Shown one piece after another: positions 41,409 through 51,938 of a DNA stretch of 64,000 nucleotides. Made by a program: the position numbers and the translations under genes. The notes beneath the pieces were generated by a model that saw nothing but the letters and a program-made list of their open reading frames with translations, was not told the DNA's origin and ran no database searches. The stretch spans positions 3,658,001 to 3,722,000 of the forward strand of contig NC_061482.1 of the NCBI RefSeq assembly GCF_022581195.2, given 5' to 3'. This stretch comes from Helicoverpa zea. Taxonomy: Eukaryota > Arthropoda > Insecta > Lepidoptera > Noctuidae. The stretch's first letter is position 1. Each line of letters opens with the position of its first letter.

Positions 41409-41690
41409 TTAATTTATATGAAACAACAAACCTTCAAATATTGTCGGAATGCTACCTGGTTTCAATGCTGTTCTATTGAAATGTTTGACGAAACATTCGT
41501 CATTGAAATGTAATGAACATAGATAATTATATGTTTTAGGAGTCCAGTTGTGGGTTTTCATGTTTTGAAGCCAAACTTTTTTTTCCTCCAAACCTTTTGG
41601 AAGTCTTGAAAAAATATAGGTTAAGTAACGTAATCTCCAATGAAGGCTGAACATTACATATCCGTTATCCGTTAACATCATGTGCGAGAA
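41409..41690 (-). pseudogene. THAP-domain fragment
   Basis: Minus strand reads SRLPKGLEEKKVWLQNMKTH, then YLCSLHFNDECFVKHFNRTA and LKPGSIPTIF. The C-x2-H pair in LCSLHF and the final P.IF motif are those of THAP zinc fingers. The N-terminal C-x2-4-C pair is absent (the preceding sequence has no suitable cysteines), perhaps on another exon or lost. The sequence differs from the THAP exons at 14541 and 61578, so it is another family. Confidence 0.65.
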
Positions 41691-41710
41691 AATAATTTGA
41701 CTACACACGC

Positions 41711-42372
41711 TGAACTATGTCAATATCACGGAAAAAATGTGTTCAATTAACTATCGATAGTGAAAATATCGATATGATGCAACCACTGGTGATGGCGGTT
41801 CTAGTTGAAAATTTTAAATAAAAATAATCTTTATTCATACAAATTGCATTCGGTAATGTTTGTTTAGAGTAAGACTTGATAAAAATAAGTAAGACAAGAT
41901 TACTATGTTGTAGTGTGTGTACGTAATTTAATTTTGTTAACTAAAAATATGACTAAATAAAGTATTACAAACAAACCTGTGAAATGATATGTGACTGTCT
42001 TTTTTGTAGCGTCTCTTGCAATATACACATGACCTCATTCTTGATTATAATGCTTATCACAATAACAACATAAAAATACAACCAAATTATTTAAAAATGC
42101 AAAATTACTTTAAGTAAACAAACACTTCTCTCACAGCCATTTGAAATTATACGTCAAAATTAGTTCTGTGGACACTCGCTTAGACGATATTGGCGCTTCA
42201 AATGGGCACAAAAAAATTGCTGTCAAACGTACGGAACAGCCGGTCCAGTGTGGTAAATATAGAGGTCAGTGTTCGCATCACTATTACTACTGTCAGTTGA
42301 AACGTCATACGGATTGTGATTCGCCGCGCGGGGTATAAAAGTACTATGAATGAAAGTGCAAGACTACTTTTA
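41711..42372. other. Unassigned interval
   Basis: AT-rich to about 42130. 42140-42340 is more balanced and contains CGCGCGGGGTATAAAAGTAC, a TATA-like string 250 bp upstream of the hAT remnant, but a promoter role is speculative. Confidence 0.35.
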
Positions 42373-42599
42373 TAGTTCGGCCATTCAGAGAATGCGTTCC
42401 TGACACGTCGCGATTGAACTGACGACGTAATAACATTCATTGATTATTGATATAATAATGTTGTTTTAATGCTCCTCAATTGTTAAAACGGTAAACAACC
42501 AGCAAAAATATTTTTATCGTAACTGCAACGCCATTGCAAAGTTACGTCGTCAGTTCAATCGCGACGTGTCAGGAACGCATTCTCTGAATGGCCGAACTA
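42373..42599. mobile_element. 227-bp TA-target MITE, copy 1
   Basis: Ends TAGTTCGGCCATTCAGAGAA and its reverse complement, with inverted repeats of about 60 bp (GTTCCTGACACGTCGCG, TTGAACTGACGACGTAA). Flanked by TA. The same length and sequence recur at 62437-62663; partial copies at 61108-61278 and possibly 60314-60348. Confidence 0.9.
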
Positions 42600-42602
42600 T
42601 AG

Positions 42603-43285
42603 AAGATGACCGTTCAGTGGACGAATCTGTGTCTGCAGATCAATCTATATTACCGTCGACAAGCAATATTTCTGCATTGCAACCTACTATACTTGACGGT
42701 AAATTATAAAACAGTCGCCATTTGCAAGAAATGTCTGCCTAATAAAGTAGAAATAAAAGGTTCGAGATTGTGTACATCCAATTTCAAAACACATTTAAAA
42801 CGTAAACATGGACAAGAAACAATACAAGAATACCAAGAATATATTAAGAGTAAAAAAACAAAAAATATATCGTCAATATTTCGTCAACTCAATGATATCT
42901 CTTAAGTGCACCGAAGACCCTTACTTCCGACAAATTTTACGTCGCTCAAATGTAGGTGCGAATAATCTAAGAATCATGAGCCGGCGGATGCTTGGTAGAA
43001 TGATTACGGAATTCTTTGATGAAGAATCTACTTTAGTGAAACAAGAACTAAATCAAGTGAAGCACGTTTGTACCACAGTTGATATTTGATCTGGACGTCG
43101 AAGAAGCTTTTTAGGTGTAACAGCACACTGGATTGATTCACATAGTTTAAAGCGTGTCTCAAGGGCATTAGCATGTCAAGGCTTTAAAGGCACACATAGT
43201 TATGACAAAATATACGAATTGTTGCAAGAAATTAATTCAAGGTATGGGTTAACCAGCACAAACGTTGTGGCTTGTGTTACAGACG
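42603..43285 (+). pseudogene. hAT transposase (ZBED-like) fragment
   Basis: A BED zinc finger is visible: ICKKCLPNKVEIKGSRLC, NFKTHLKRKHG (C-x2-C...H-x4-H). After a frameshift near 42890: KCTEDPYFRQILRRSN, then KQELNQVKHVCTTVDI with the first catalytic aspartate, a TGA where tryptophan is usual, and SFLGVTAHWID, SYDKIYELLQEINSRYGLTS, VACVTDE. The match stops just before the second catalytic region, where an unrelated frame starts. A 227-bp MITE abuts its upstream side. Confidence 0.8.
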
Positions 43286-43695
43286 AGAAGAGAAAGAATC
43301 ATAGTCATGCCATAATGTTAATGCCACAAAACGTGACCGTATTACCCCTCCATCATTGGTGTCACGATCCAAATATAACAACTTGGATAGGGAGCCATAT
43401 CTGGTATATGTTTCCTGCACGGATTCAGACTCTACTTCTGGATCCACCCTTCACCCCATACGATTTGGACAGTTATTGCAAAAATTAAACATAAAAAAGA
43501 TTAAATTAGCCGGGATTAAAAGAATTGGTCGAAACAAGATGTCAGTAGAGTTTGAAATCCATGAGGATGCTTATATTTTCATGGATAACGCTGTTGTTAA
43601 TCACAAAGGTTTTACTACATCTATTCCCACCTTCAACATTACAAGGATGGGGGTAGTGAATTGAAGAAGTGTGTGAAGTGATTGGTCAGAATTAT
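43286..43695 (+). pseudogene. Possible LINE ORF1-like fragment
   Basis: A plus-strand frame from about 43380 reads NLDREPYLVYVSCTDSDSTS, HPIRFGQLLQKLNIKKIKL, IGRNKMSVEFEIHEDAYIF and SIPTFNITRMGVV. The spacing of a beta-strand-like PYLVYV, LHPIRFGQLL and GIKRIGRNKMSVEF resembles nucleic-acid chaperone (Gag-like/RRM-like) proteins encoded by some insect LINEs. The identification is tentative. It directly follows the broken hAT gene without a visible junction motif. Confidence 0.45.
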
Positions 43696-43699
43696 TAAG

Positions 43700-44040
43700 T
43701 ATTAGACAATCTCAAGTATGCTAAGATGTTGAAGGTGTGCGGAAGAATGCTATAGCGATACCCGTGCCCTCGACACAAGGTAATTGATGGCAACATTGGG
43801 TGGGTTTTTAAAAAGCAACTTTGCACTCTTGTATAACAAATAACTATTCTTTTGCCTGATATAATATGAAATCCGTCGAGCATAAGTCTGATTTCACTTG
43901 ACCGGTTTTTGACACCTAAAAGACATATTTAATTCCTTTAATTTTTTAGGATCTTCGTGAAATATTGCAGTCCAAACCTCATACTGTCAACCCGATCAAA
44001 ATCAAAATGCAATTGACGTCGTCATAAGTACCAGTTGCGA
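43700..44040. other. Unassigned interval
   Basis: No clear gene between the ORF1-like frame and the MULE remnant. Confidence 0.4.
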
Positions 44041-45120
44041 AGAAGCAGCAAGTGGAAGAGAGCTAGCGCCACGAACATTTAACAGAGGTTTACTGAACAT
44101 AAGAAATAAACTTCTAGATCTGACTGTCAATAAATCAGTCCCCAGTTTCAAAAATAAAAAATCGACAATCTATAGAAATAGGAATAAAATTTCAAATGTA
44201 AAAAAGTTTGTACAAATAGTGCAAGAGATGTAGAAGTGCCGAAACAGTTTCAAAATTTTTTGCTCGCCGATTATTATGACAATCAACATAGGATAATCAT
44301 ATTTTGTTCAGAAGAAGCGAGAGACAATATGAAAAAAGTTAAACATTTTTTTATGGATGGAACGTTTAAAGTGCTGTCCTACGCCATTTAAACAGATGTT
44401 TAGCATTCATTGGCAGTAATTGCGACCAAACAATTATCATACCATTAGTTTATGCTTTAATGTCGCATCAGACAAAACGAGCATATTCAATATTATTCGA
44501 CCTTATTAAATCTTAAATCCCGGATTGGCAACCTGTTAAAGTAACTATAGATTTCGAAGAAGCTTCAATGAGAGTATTAACCAAAATGAATCTTACAATA
44601 ACTAAAGGGAATGTCAGTACCATTTTTCAAATAGTCTGTGGCGTAAGGCCAAACAGTTAGGGCTGCACAAAAATAAATTTGATCGCAGATTTGTAGCCTT
44701 ATGTAGTAAGCTCTCCTTTTTACCAGCCGATAAAATAAAGATAAGATGAGAATACATACATCAAAAGTGAAATAGGCGAGTTTAATAATGAAAATCTTGA
44801 AAGAATTCTTTGACTACTACTTGATCCGGGCCGATTTCATTAATATTTCGTGTATGTATGGAGAACGGCACCGGACTAATAATGCCGTTGAAGGATGGCA
44901 TCACAAAATTTATAATGGAATCAATAAAAATGAGGGGATTTTTTGATTTTTGATGACATATCCTTCACAATGATGCACTGATATCTTCATTACTTACAAC
45001 ATAAAGCTACGAATTTTCCTAATTGTTCACAATAAAAACGACGAAAACATGAAATAGACACCGATGCTTTTATAAGAAATGCACAATTGAAATTAACAAC
45101 TAGCGAAATTAGCGTGGGGC
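44041..45120 (+). pseudogene. MULE-type transposase remnant
   Basis: Heavily frameshifted plus-strand reading: ELAPRTFNRGLLNIRNKLLD, PKQFQNFLLADYYDNQHRII, IFCSEEARDNMKKVKHFFMD, GTFK (the MDGTFK motif with the first catalytic aspartate of MULE transposases), VTIDFEEASMR (second acidic site), an SNSLWRKAKQLGLHKNKFD segment (the H/W-rich third site), and NNAVEGWHHKIYNG. These are the hallmarks of MULE proteins of the FLYWCH-associated insect type. More than six frame breaks, no intact domain. Confidence 0.7.
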
Positions 45121-45417
45121 ACTTTTTAGAAATTATTCTTTAAATATAGTATAATATATGTATTAGTTATATTGTCTTAACAATCCTCCTTTTAAACTTA
45201 TTACCACCAAATGGATTAATTGTGTGAAGGTCAACACGGGTAGAAATAATGTTACTTATATTAACGGCAGAAAGATAGATGCATGAATGTCTATTGCCAC
45301 ACTTTCTGTTTGTTTTTTTTTTTTGTTTTGTTTTAGTTTTTAAATTTAAAATTTTAGTTTTGTTTGTTCCTTTTTTCGTTCAGCCTTAATAACAGTAAGT
45401 TACGTTTACTATTTTCA
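45121..45417. other. AT-rich interval
   Basis: Nothing recognised apart from a T-rich run at 45308-45370. Confidence 0.45.
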
Positions 45418-46830
45418 GGCCCGGTTGTTCGAAGCTCAGTTACGTCAAGGTTAGGGTTGAATTTTAGTTAAAGTAAAATTAGCCGTGGTTAAATTTAAAA
45501 AGCGTTGTTCGACTACCAATTAGTTTAACGACAGGTCAAATTTCAAATTTTACGACGGTCAAAGTAACCGACGGGGTAGGGGTCGGTAAAATTTGAAGTT
45601 GACGCTTACAGTTTTGAGGTTATCAACAAAATATTTCTTTGCAAATAACGTTAAAATAGGATCAGAGCATGTTCTTTCAGATTTAATTAACGAGGACAGT
45701 TCTTCTGATGACGAATTCATATTTGGACAAGTTGTACGACAAAGGCAGAGAAATTTTCGCCCTCGAACTGATTCTTATTTATGGGAGGAAGTAGATTTTA
45801 GGGCACGCTTTAGTGTATCGAAGAATTGTGCTAAAGTGCCTGTAAATTTATTAGATTCTCGTCTCAAACGTTTCACCAGGAGGTGAGTAAAGTTTTATCC
45901 ACAAATATTAATATACACATTAGGTTACTAGGTAGCAACAAATGATCTATGTTCATTCAAATTTTTCATCGAGTCTTATTAACCCTAGAGTTTTACGCAT
46001 CTGGATCATTTCTCAGATGTTTGGGAGATTCTAAAAGAGTGCACAAATCAACAGCATGTCAAGCAATTCACACCGTCAGCAAGGAGCTAGCAAAACTAAG
46101 ACCCCACTTTATTTATATGCCAAGAAATGAAGATGAGCGAAAAACCACTGTTAACAATTTCTACAACATAAGCCGTTTCCAAAAGTTATAGGTTCTATAG
46201 ATTGTACCCATATCTATATACAGTCACCTGGTGGCAATAATGCAGAATATTACCGCAACAGAAAAGACTCATTTTCACTGAATGTCCAAGTAATTGCTGA
46301 TGCTAACTGCTACATACAGAATATTGTTGCAAGATGGCCTGGCGGAAGTCACGATAGTCACATATTTGATTCAAGCAACATCAAAGGTAGAATGGAAGAT
46401 GCAGAGTTTGGCGATACATGGCTCTTGGGTGATAGAGGATATGCCTTGAGGTCATTTCTTTTGACGTCATTAGCGAACCCTACAACAGCAGGAGAGCATC
46501 TTTATAATGAAAGCCAAATAAGAACTAGAAATGTAGTTGAGAGGACATTTGGTTGTTGGAAACGAAGATTTCCTGCAATCGGATCAAAATTAAGAGTAAA
46601 TTTAAAACATATGCAAGCAATAATAGTGGCTACAGCTGTTTTACACAACATCTGTCGTAAAATGAATGAGGAAAAACCACCAGATTTAGAACAAGTAAAC
46701 GAGGAGATGGACATGGTTCCTGAAGCTGCTCCAAACAATCAAGATGGTACTAGAGGAGAATTAATAAGGACATATTTTAACAGATTAGCTGTTACTCATA
46801 CGTGACAAGAGGTTTATCATAATATATAAA
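45418..46830 (+). pseudogene. HARBI1-like (PIF/Harbinger) transposase
   Basis: A possible left end lies near 45418 (CAGGCCCGGTTGTTCGAAGC). Exon 1 (45593-45882) ends VPVNLLDSRLKRFTRR before a GTGAGT donor at 45883; an intron of about 90 bp leads to LLTLEFYASGSFLRCLGDSK, then STACQAIHTVSKELAK. After one frameshift near 46178: VIGSIDCTHIYIQSPGGNNA (first D), HDSHIFDSS, LLGDRGYALRSFLLTSLANP (second D) and RTRNVVERTFGCWKRRF (E). The frame closes at 46805. It is the best preserved DDE transposase here, needing one correction. HARBI1-type proteins cut and join TTA/TAA targets with a Myb-like partner. The right TIR was not found. Confidence 0.8.
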
Positions 46831-46904
46831 CTAAATTTGAAATAAAAAATATTTAAAAATCAACAGACTTTATTTTGTACCTTAATAATTACATAGTAAT
46901 CCTA

Positions 46905-48004
46905 CTAATATTATAAATATGAAATTTTGTGAGAATGTATGGTTGTATGTTTGTTATTCTTTCACGATAAAAAAACCCCCGACCCAAAAAACTACGCAAT
47001 TAAACCCTATAAAAAGCAAAAAATAACTTTAAACACTACGTAAGTACCAACTAAAGCATGTCAGACTAAACTAAATGTTGTCGTGTCGGGGGACCCCGCT
47101 CTAATTTATTAGCCTAACGTTAGAAGTAATTATATACTACTACATTATATATACTACTTATAACTTTGTATATAATTGTGTTTACATACGTGTTTTTTTA
47201 TACGAATGTTGTAATTAGGTAGGTATCATTTGATTTATGTAAGTATTTTTAAAGGTAAAAAGCGGTCCCCCGACACGTCAAAATTTAGTTTAGTCTGACA
47301 TGCTTTAGTTGGTACTTACGTAGTGTTTAAAGTTATTTTTTGCTTTTTATAGGGTTTTATTGCGTAGTTTTTTGGGTCGGAGGTTTTTTTAAATTTATAA
47401 TTTAATTTTATTTCACGCTTTTTGAAGGAGCTCCTTAATTTTTCCTTCTTTCATTTAATTTGATCTCGGCCAAAGGAAGCTGTTTAACAATCCTCATGAC
47501 AAACTGGCTCTGGGAGAATTGCACAGATTGAGAAACAATAAAGACTAACCTTTGGTCATACTAGATTTTCAGCAAAAATATAAATCGGTTTATCCGTTTC
47601 ATTCCGGCATTCCAGGGTTTCATCCGTCACATCCCATTTCCAGCATCAGGTTCTCGTCAATTAGAAACATGAAGAGGACTCGTCAAGACAAATTCAACGA
47701 GCCCAAACTCGATGCGTTTACTAAAAGGCAGTTCTGGGTTACGTCTCCTATCTTCGTGCCCTAACAGCAGACCAGCTCAGTGGTTCCAGAAGACATTAGT
47801 GTTTCAAATTTCAGATCCCACATATGCTTGCAAGTAACTGAGCGTGTAACATTCATATCACACCTATCAAACGAGCTGATGACCTTGAAGACCTGAACCG
47901 ATTTCCACCAAACATAGCTAAGAACACTCCCGAATGACATTCCTTTCAAACAAAAAAAAACGCATTACAATCGGATCATCCGTTTGGGAGCTACGATGCC
48001 ACAT

Positions 48005-48035
<31 letters not shown>

Positions 48036-48190
48036 TCAAACTTATAACACCCCGTCGTTTTTGCGTCGGGGGTTAAAAACGACTGGAAGTTCAAGTTTGA
48101 TATGTAGACAGGTGATACCCTGGATTAGCACATACGCTCCTTTTTACCAACACACCATGCGGGCGAAGCTGCGAGCGGAAGCTAGTTATA
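46905..48190 (+). repeat. RTE-like tail repeat split by a 1.1-kb insertion
   Basis: Starts ACTAATATTATAAATATGAA ... GTTATTCTTTCACG (46905-46967) and ends GGGCGAAGCTGCGAGCGGAA GCTAGT (48130-48190), the two halves of a dispersed lepidopteran repeat. The middle is the nested element at 46968-48080. Confidence 0.6.
46968..48080. mobile_element. Nested element with CCCCCGAC ends and an internal hairpin
   Basis: Left end AAAAAACCCCCGACCCAAAA and right end (reverse) TTTTTAACCCCCGACGCAAA form short inverted ends. Near the left, a large hairpin has arms 46968-47097 and 47262-47391, almost perfect over about 130 bp (ACTACGCAAT, CTTTAAACACTACGTAAGTA, AAAGCATGTCAGACTAAACT). Further right are a (CA)n run at 48003-48030 and ACACGTCAAACTTATAAC. 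I know the right half as a frequent lepidopteran repeat. No transposase. Confidence 0.6.
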
Positions 48191-48245
48191 TTATACAGCT
48201 GAAAGTTTGTTTGTTTGCTTCAACGCGCTAATCTCAGGAACTCTA
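48191..48245 (+). repeat. Truncated CTAGT-type repeat start
   Basis: Contains CAACGCGCTAATCTCAGGAA, matching 12640-12665. Cut after about 55 bp. Confidence 0.55.
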
Positions 48246-48424
48246 AATAATACTAATTATTTAGAGTTAAATTGAAATACAAAAGATTAATTGTAACAGG
48301 GACTTTTAACAGATTTAAACAGATGAATTGTAACGCTACATTACAAATAAATTAACCTTAAACAAATTTTCTGAACTTGTGCTTCATGAGTTTTGATTTT
48401 AAAATCTAGCGTGTGTTTTATGAG

Positions 48425-49380
48425 CTGGGGTGCGATTCACTAAGGCAAAACATCTTTACAACCAAGAAATCGTTGTAACTTCAGATGAAAAGTCGGCGGT
48501 ATTCATTAGTTAAAATTGCGCGATCGTAGCGCCTCAACGATGTTGACGGCGTGACGTAGAACTAACATTTGGTGCCAAATGTATGAAAATCGGTATTCAG
48601 CAACACGAAACATCCTCGCTTGCAACGACAACCTCGCCTTCGCCCTCGATTTTATCTGTCAAACCGAAAAGCTTGTAAATTGTGGATGTTTTCCTCGATG
48701 AAGGCGATTAAAATGTAAGTAAAACAAGTTATTTAATAAATTGCAATGTGAAAATATGTTTTTATGATGTTTTGTTTATCGTACTTTAATTCCTGAAACG
48801 TTAACGCCTATTTTTAATGTTTTAGATGGCAGTTCGTCTTTCCTGTATGATTTTTTTGTTGGAAGAAACTAAACATCAAGATAATTAAATAAATAAATAA
48901 GATAAGAAGTCAGGCCTCCGTGATACGTATTATGGATTTACTAACTACTGATAGAAACTATATTAAGGTTGACTGAAGAACAGATTAGACAGTTGAAAGA
49001 AGATTTCTCCTTTCCTAACAAAGGCGAATCGTTAAGCAGGAATTAGCAACCACACCAATATATTACACTTAATCAATATAATATAAATCATCATACAGTA
49101 CAGTGGATAGGTGCCTAAAACTTACTGTCCATCAACCTTTTGTATGTACTGTCAATTTTTTGGTTAGTGGGATTTATGTACCAAATAATGCTATGTGACA
49201 TTGCAAGAACAATGTCTCACGGGCATCAGCCTCAAGGACTCAACAATATACAGTAGATGCCATCAACCATCCAGGTATTATTGATAAAGTACAAGGTAAG
49301 AAGCAACTGTGACCCGGTTAACAAGCAAGCCGGACTCTAGCAGTGACTTGGACAGTGGACGTCATGCTAGAAGTTATTTA
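48425..49380 (+). pseudogene. Decayed Harbinger-like element, left part
   Basis: A likely terminal segment GGTGCGATTCACTAAGGCA is followed at about 48830 by a stop-ridden reading: SVIRIMDLLTTDRNY, then QELATTPIYYT, FLVSGIYVPNNAM, NNVSRASASRTQQYTVDAIN and HPGIIDKV. The latter strings parallel the helix-turn-helix-like N-terminal part of Harbinger transposases (LKV...FFA.GSYQ..., S.S..S....VV.ALN.P.I). Many stops, so old. A BEL retrotransposon is inserted at 49464, and possible remains continue after 55383. Confidence 0.5.
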
Positions 49381-49463
49381 ATAAATTATAATATGTGTGA
49401 CACCTTCTAACAATACATACATATGTATTTTACCTGTGTATGTTAAATAGCAATGTAAACATT

Positions 49464-49648
49464 TGTTAGCGCCATGTAAACGACGCCATGTCAACCTGCG
49501 ACGTGCTGCGCGCGCCGCTGGACTTTGGCTGTCACATTTTTTGTCATTGAAGAAAAATTTTCTTTTCGCTTTTTATTTGTCTCAATAAATTGTATACGAT
49601 TATATTATAATAAACGATTATAATAAACGAATATATGCGTATCAAACA
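49464..49648 (+). repeat. BEL/Pao 5' LTR
   Basis: 185 bp, TGTTAGCGCCATGTAAACG to CGTATCAAACA. Contains AATAAA-like and TATATTATAATAAACG strings; CG-rich first third. Confidence 0.95.
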
Positions 49649-49880
49649 TGGATCATCGAGCCGCATGAAGCCTCGCATCGAATCGAGCATCGAATCAGCA
49701 AGAAACGGTCAGGCCGGTCGTTCCTGTTCTTCCTATCCTTTCTTTTGTGTCTAATATCGTGCTGTATTTCAGAATTGCAGTTCGTAAACCTACCAATATG
49801 TGCAGTATGTGGTGCCTGTCAACTTGTATTTCGCTGTTGGTGTTTATGCGTGAGTAACCGTCTCTTTGTGAACCGCCAAA

Positions 49881-51938
49881 ATGAGTGACGAGGAATACGG
49901 TGAAAGTAATTGTTCAAATGTAGGTGATCTCAAAAAACAAAGGGGTTCTTTGAAAAGGCGATTAACGTTATTTGAAAAGTATATTAGCAAGTACGAAAAT
50001 GTAACATTATCCGAACGACAGCAGGCTGAACTTAGTTTACGAATGGAGTCGGTTACAAATGTGCTTACGTCTTTCAATAGAATTCAAGATAAAATCGAGC
50101 AATTAATAGATGAGGTTGAGTTAGACAAACAAATTGAGTATAGAGAAGCTTTTGAGGACCAATATTTTAGTATTATGGCAATTGCCAAATGTTTAACCGA
50201 TGTTGCAAAAGTTTCAGGTAAATGTGATAATTTACAGTCTATGCCAAATAAAAGTTCAATTAAACTACCTCAAATTATCCTCCCCTCATTCGACGGTTCG
50301 TATGATCACTGGCTCGAGTATAAAAATTCATATTTATCTATGATAGATAAGCGGACCGATTTAGATTCAATTCAGAAGTTCCATTACCTAAAGTCTTCGC
50401 TTACGGGTTCCGCACTCCAAATAATAAGTGCATTGGAGTTCACTGCAGCCAATTATACTCACGCATGGGAGCTTTTGGAAAATAGGTACCATAATAAACG
50501 ATTGCTTATTCACAACCATGTCAAATCTTTGTTTACTGCACAATCTATCAACAAAGAATCTCCTTCGTTAATTAGGAAATTGATCGACGTAGTTTTACGT
50601 AACTTGCGAGCGCTCAAATCTCTCGACGAACCGACGGACACCTGGGATACTTTAATAATTTATATTATCGTATCGAAACTCGATTCAGCTACTGAGCGTG
50701 AATGGGAGAACCATAAGGGCACGATATCATCGGATTTTAATAAAACTAAAATAAAATTAGATGATTTATTGAATTTCTTACGTAATCGGGCTGACATGTT
50801 GGACATGATTCATAACAATCATACTCGAAATACGAATAACAAGCCTAGTAATACGTCTGAGGTCAAAAAACATATTAGTGCCGCTCATACACCGCAGTTA
50901 CATAGTTTTGTGTCCACGCGTAACAATAACAATACGATTAAACCCGAAAAATCGAAGAATGTTTGTGTTATGTGCGGTGAAAAGCACGCATTGTTTATAT
51001 GTTTTAAATTCCTTAATTTAACAGTTTTTGACAGAATTAAATTTGTTGATAATACGAGGGATTTGTGTCGTAATTGTTTACGAACAGGTCACACAATATC
51101 AGAGTGTTTGTTTGGGCCATGCAAGCAATGCAAGGACAAACACAATACTTTATTACACAAGGATAAAAGCCATGTTATTGCATCGGTGCCGGCAGCTTCA
51201 ACGGCGAGTGTTGATAGGGAGCCGGTTTCTGTCGTTTCATGTGCTTTGAATTTTGTAGACAACACCAGTGCCTCGCCAATCGAAAATGCGTCTTGTGTCT
51301 CAGTACCACAAGTGTTATTGTCGACCGCGATAGTTGAGGTTCTTGGTGGTGACAACAAATACTATACGGCTCGCGCACTAATAGACGGTGGTAGTCAGAA
51401 TTCTTTCATTTCGGAAAGGCTCAGCCAACGTTTAAACGTATCATTAATACAGTCCACTATACAAATTGCAGGTGTGGGAAAGTCGGTTTCACACTGTAAT
51501 AAATTATGCGATATTACCATGCGATCAAAAACGAGTAACTTTAACATTCAATTGCAATGTTATGTTTTGCCGAGCATTACAACGAGTTTGCCGGCATCTC
51601 ATATTTATTACGACACACTCCTCATCCCAGACAACGTATGTCTCGCGGACCCCACGTTCAACATTCCATCAGAAATCGATTTGCTGATTGGTGCTGATGT
51701 TTATGGGGATTTATTGGAAGCGGATAGAATTCGATTATCAAACGGTCCATACCTACAAAACTCGAAGGTGGGTTGGCTAATTTCAGGTCCTATATTTACA
51801 ACCAATTTACGCGCTAATAAGGTTCATTGTTATTTCACACAACAGTCGAATGTTGATACACACTTACGTAAATTTTGGGAGCTAGAAGAAGTTGTAAATT
51901 TCGGGTTCGGTATTATCCGAAGAAGAACGTCAGTGTGA
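49881..51938 (+). CDS. gag: BEL/Pao Gag and protease (first frame)
   Basis: The ATG at 49881 opens 685 codons. The N-terminus is acidic then helical and likely coiled (KKQRGSLKRRLTLFEKYISK). Around residues 130-150, LPSFDGSYDHWLEYKNSYLS marks the retrotransposon Gag core of the DUF1759 type. Zinc knuckles follow: CVMCGEKHALFIC near 361-373 and the classic CRNCLRTGHTISEC near 396. The aspartic protease site is ALIDGGSQNSFI near 500, with DLLIGADVYGDLL as its second motif near 600. The frame leaves the expected path near 51900 and stops at 51938, a one-base shift relative to the next frame. Gag would assemble particles, and protease would process the polyprotein. Confidence 0.9.
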   Translation: MSDEEYGESNCSNVGDLKKQRGSLKRRLTLFEKYISKYENVTLSERQQAELSLRMESVTNVLTSFNRIQDKIEQLIDEVELDKQIEYREAFEDQYFSIMAIAKCLTDVAKVSGKCDNLQSMPNKSSIKLPQIILPSFDGSYDHWLEYKNSYLSMIDKRTDLDSIQKFHYLKSSLTGSALQIISALEFTAANYTHAWELLENRYHNKRLLIHNHVKSLFTAQSINKESPSLIRKLIDVVLRNLRALKSLDEPTDTWDTLIIYIIVSKLDSATEREWENHKGTISSDFNKTKIKLDDLLNFLRNRADMLDMIHNNHTRNTNNKPSNTSEVKKHISAAHTPQLHSFVSTRNNNNTIKPEKSKNVCVMCGEKHALFICFKFLNLTVFDRIKFVDNTRDLCRNCLRTGHTISECLFGPCKQCKDKHNTLLHKDKSHVIASVPAASTASVDREPVSVVSCALNFVDNTSASPIENASCVSVPQVLLSTAIVEVLGGDNKYYTARALIDGGSQNSFISERLSQRLNVSLIQSTIQIAGVGKSVSHCNKLCDITMRSKTSNFNIQLQCYVLPSITTSLPASHIYYDTLLIPDNVCLADPTFNIPSEIDLLIGADVYGDLLEADRIRLSNGPYLQNSKVGWLISGPIFTTNLRANKVHCYFTQQSNVDTHLRKFWELEEVVNFGFGIIRRRTSV

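Noticed and set aside
42300..42345. A promoter (TATAAAAG) for the hAT remnant
   Set aside because: Single TATA-like string in AT-rich DNA, no initiator or transcript evidence, and a MITE separates it from the frame.
48003..48030. (CA)n microsatellite as a separate feature of interest
   Set aside because: It is a regular internal part of the dispersed repeat with CCCCCGAC ends.
49881..51938. A single-copy host gene
   Set aside because: Zinc knuckles, protease site and position between LTR and RT show it is retrotransposon gag-protease.
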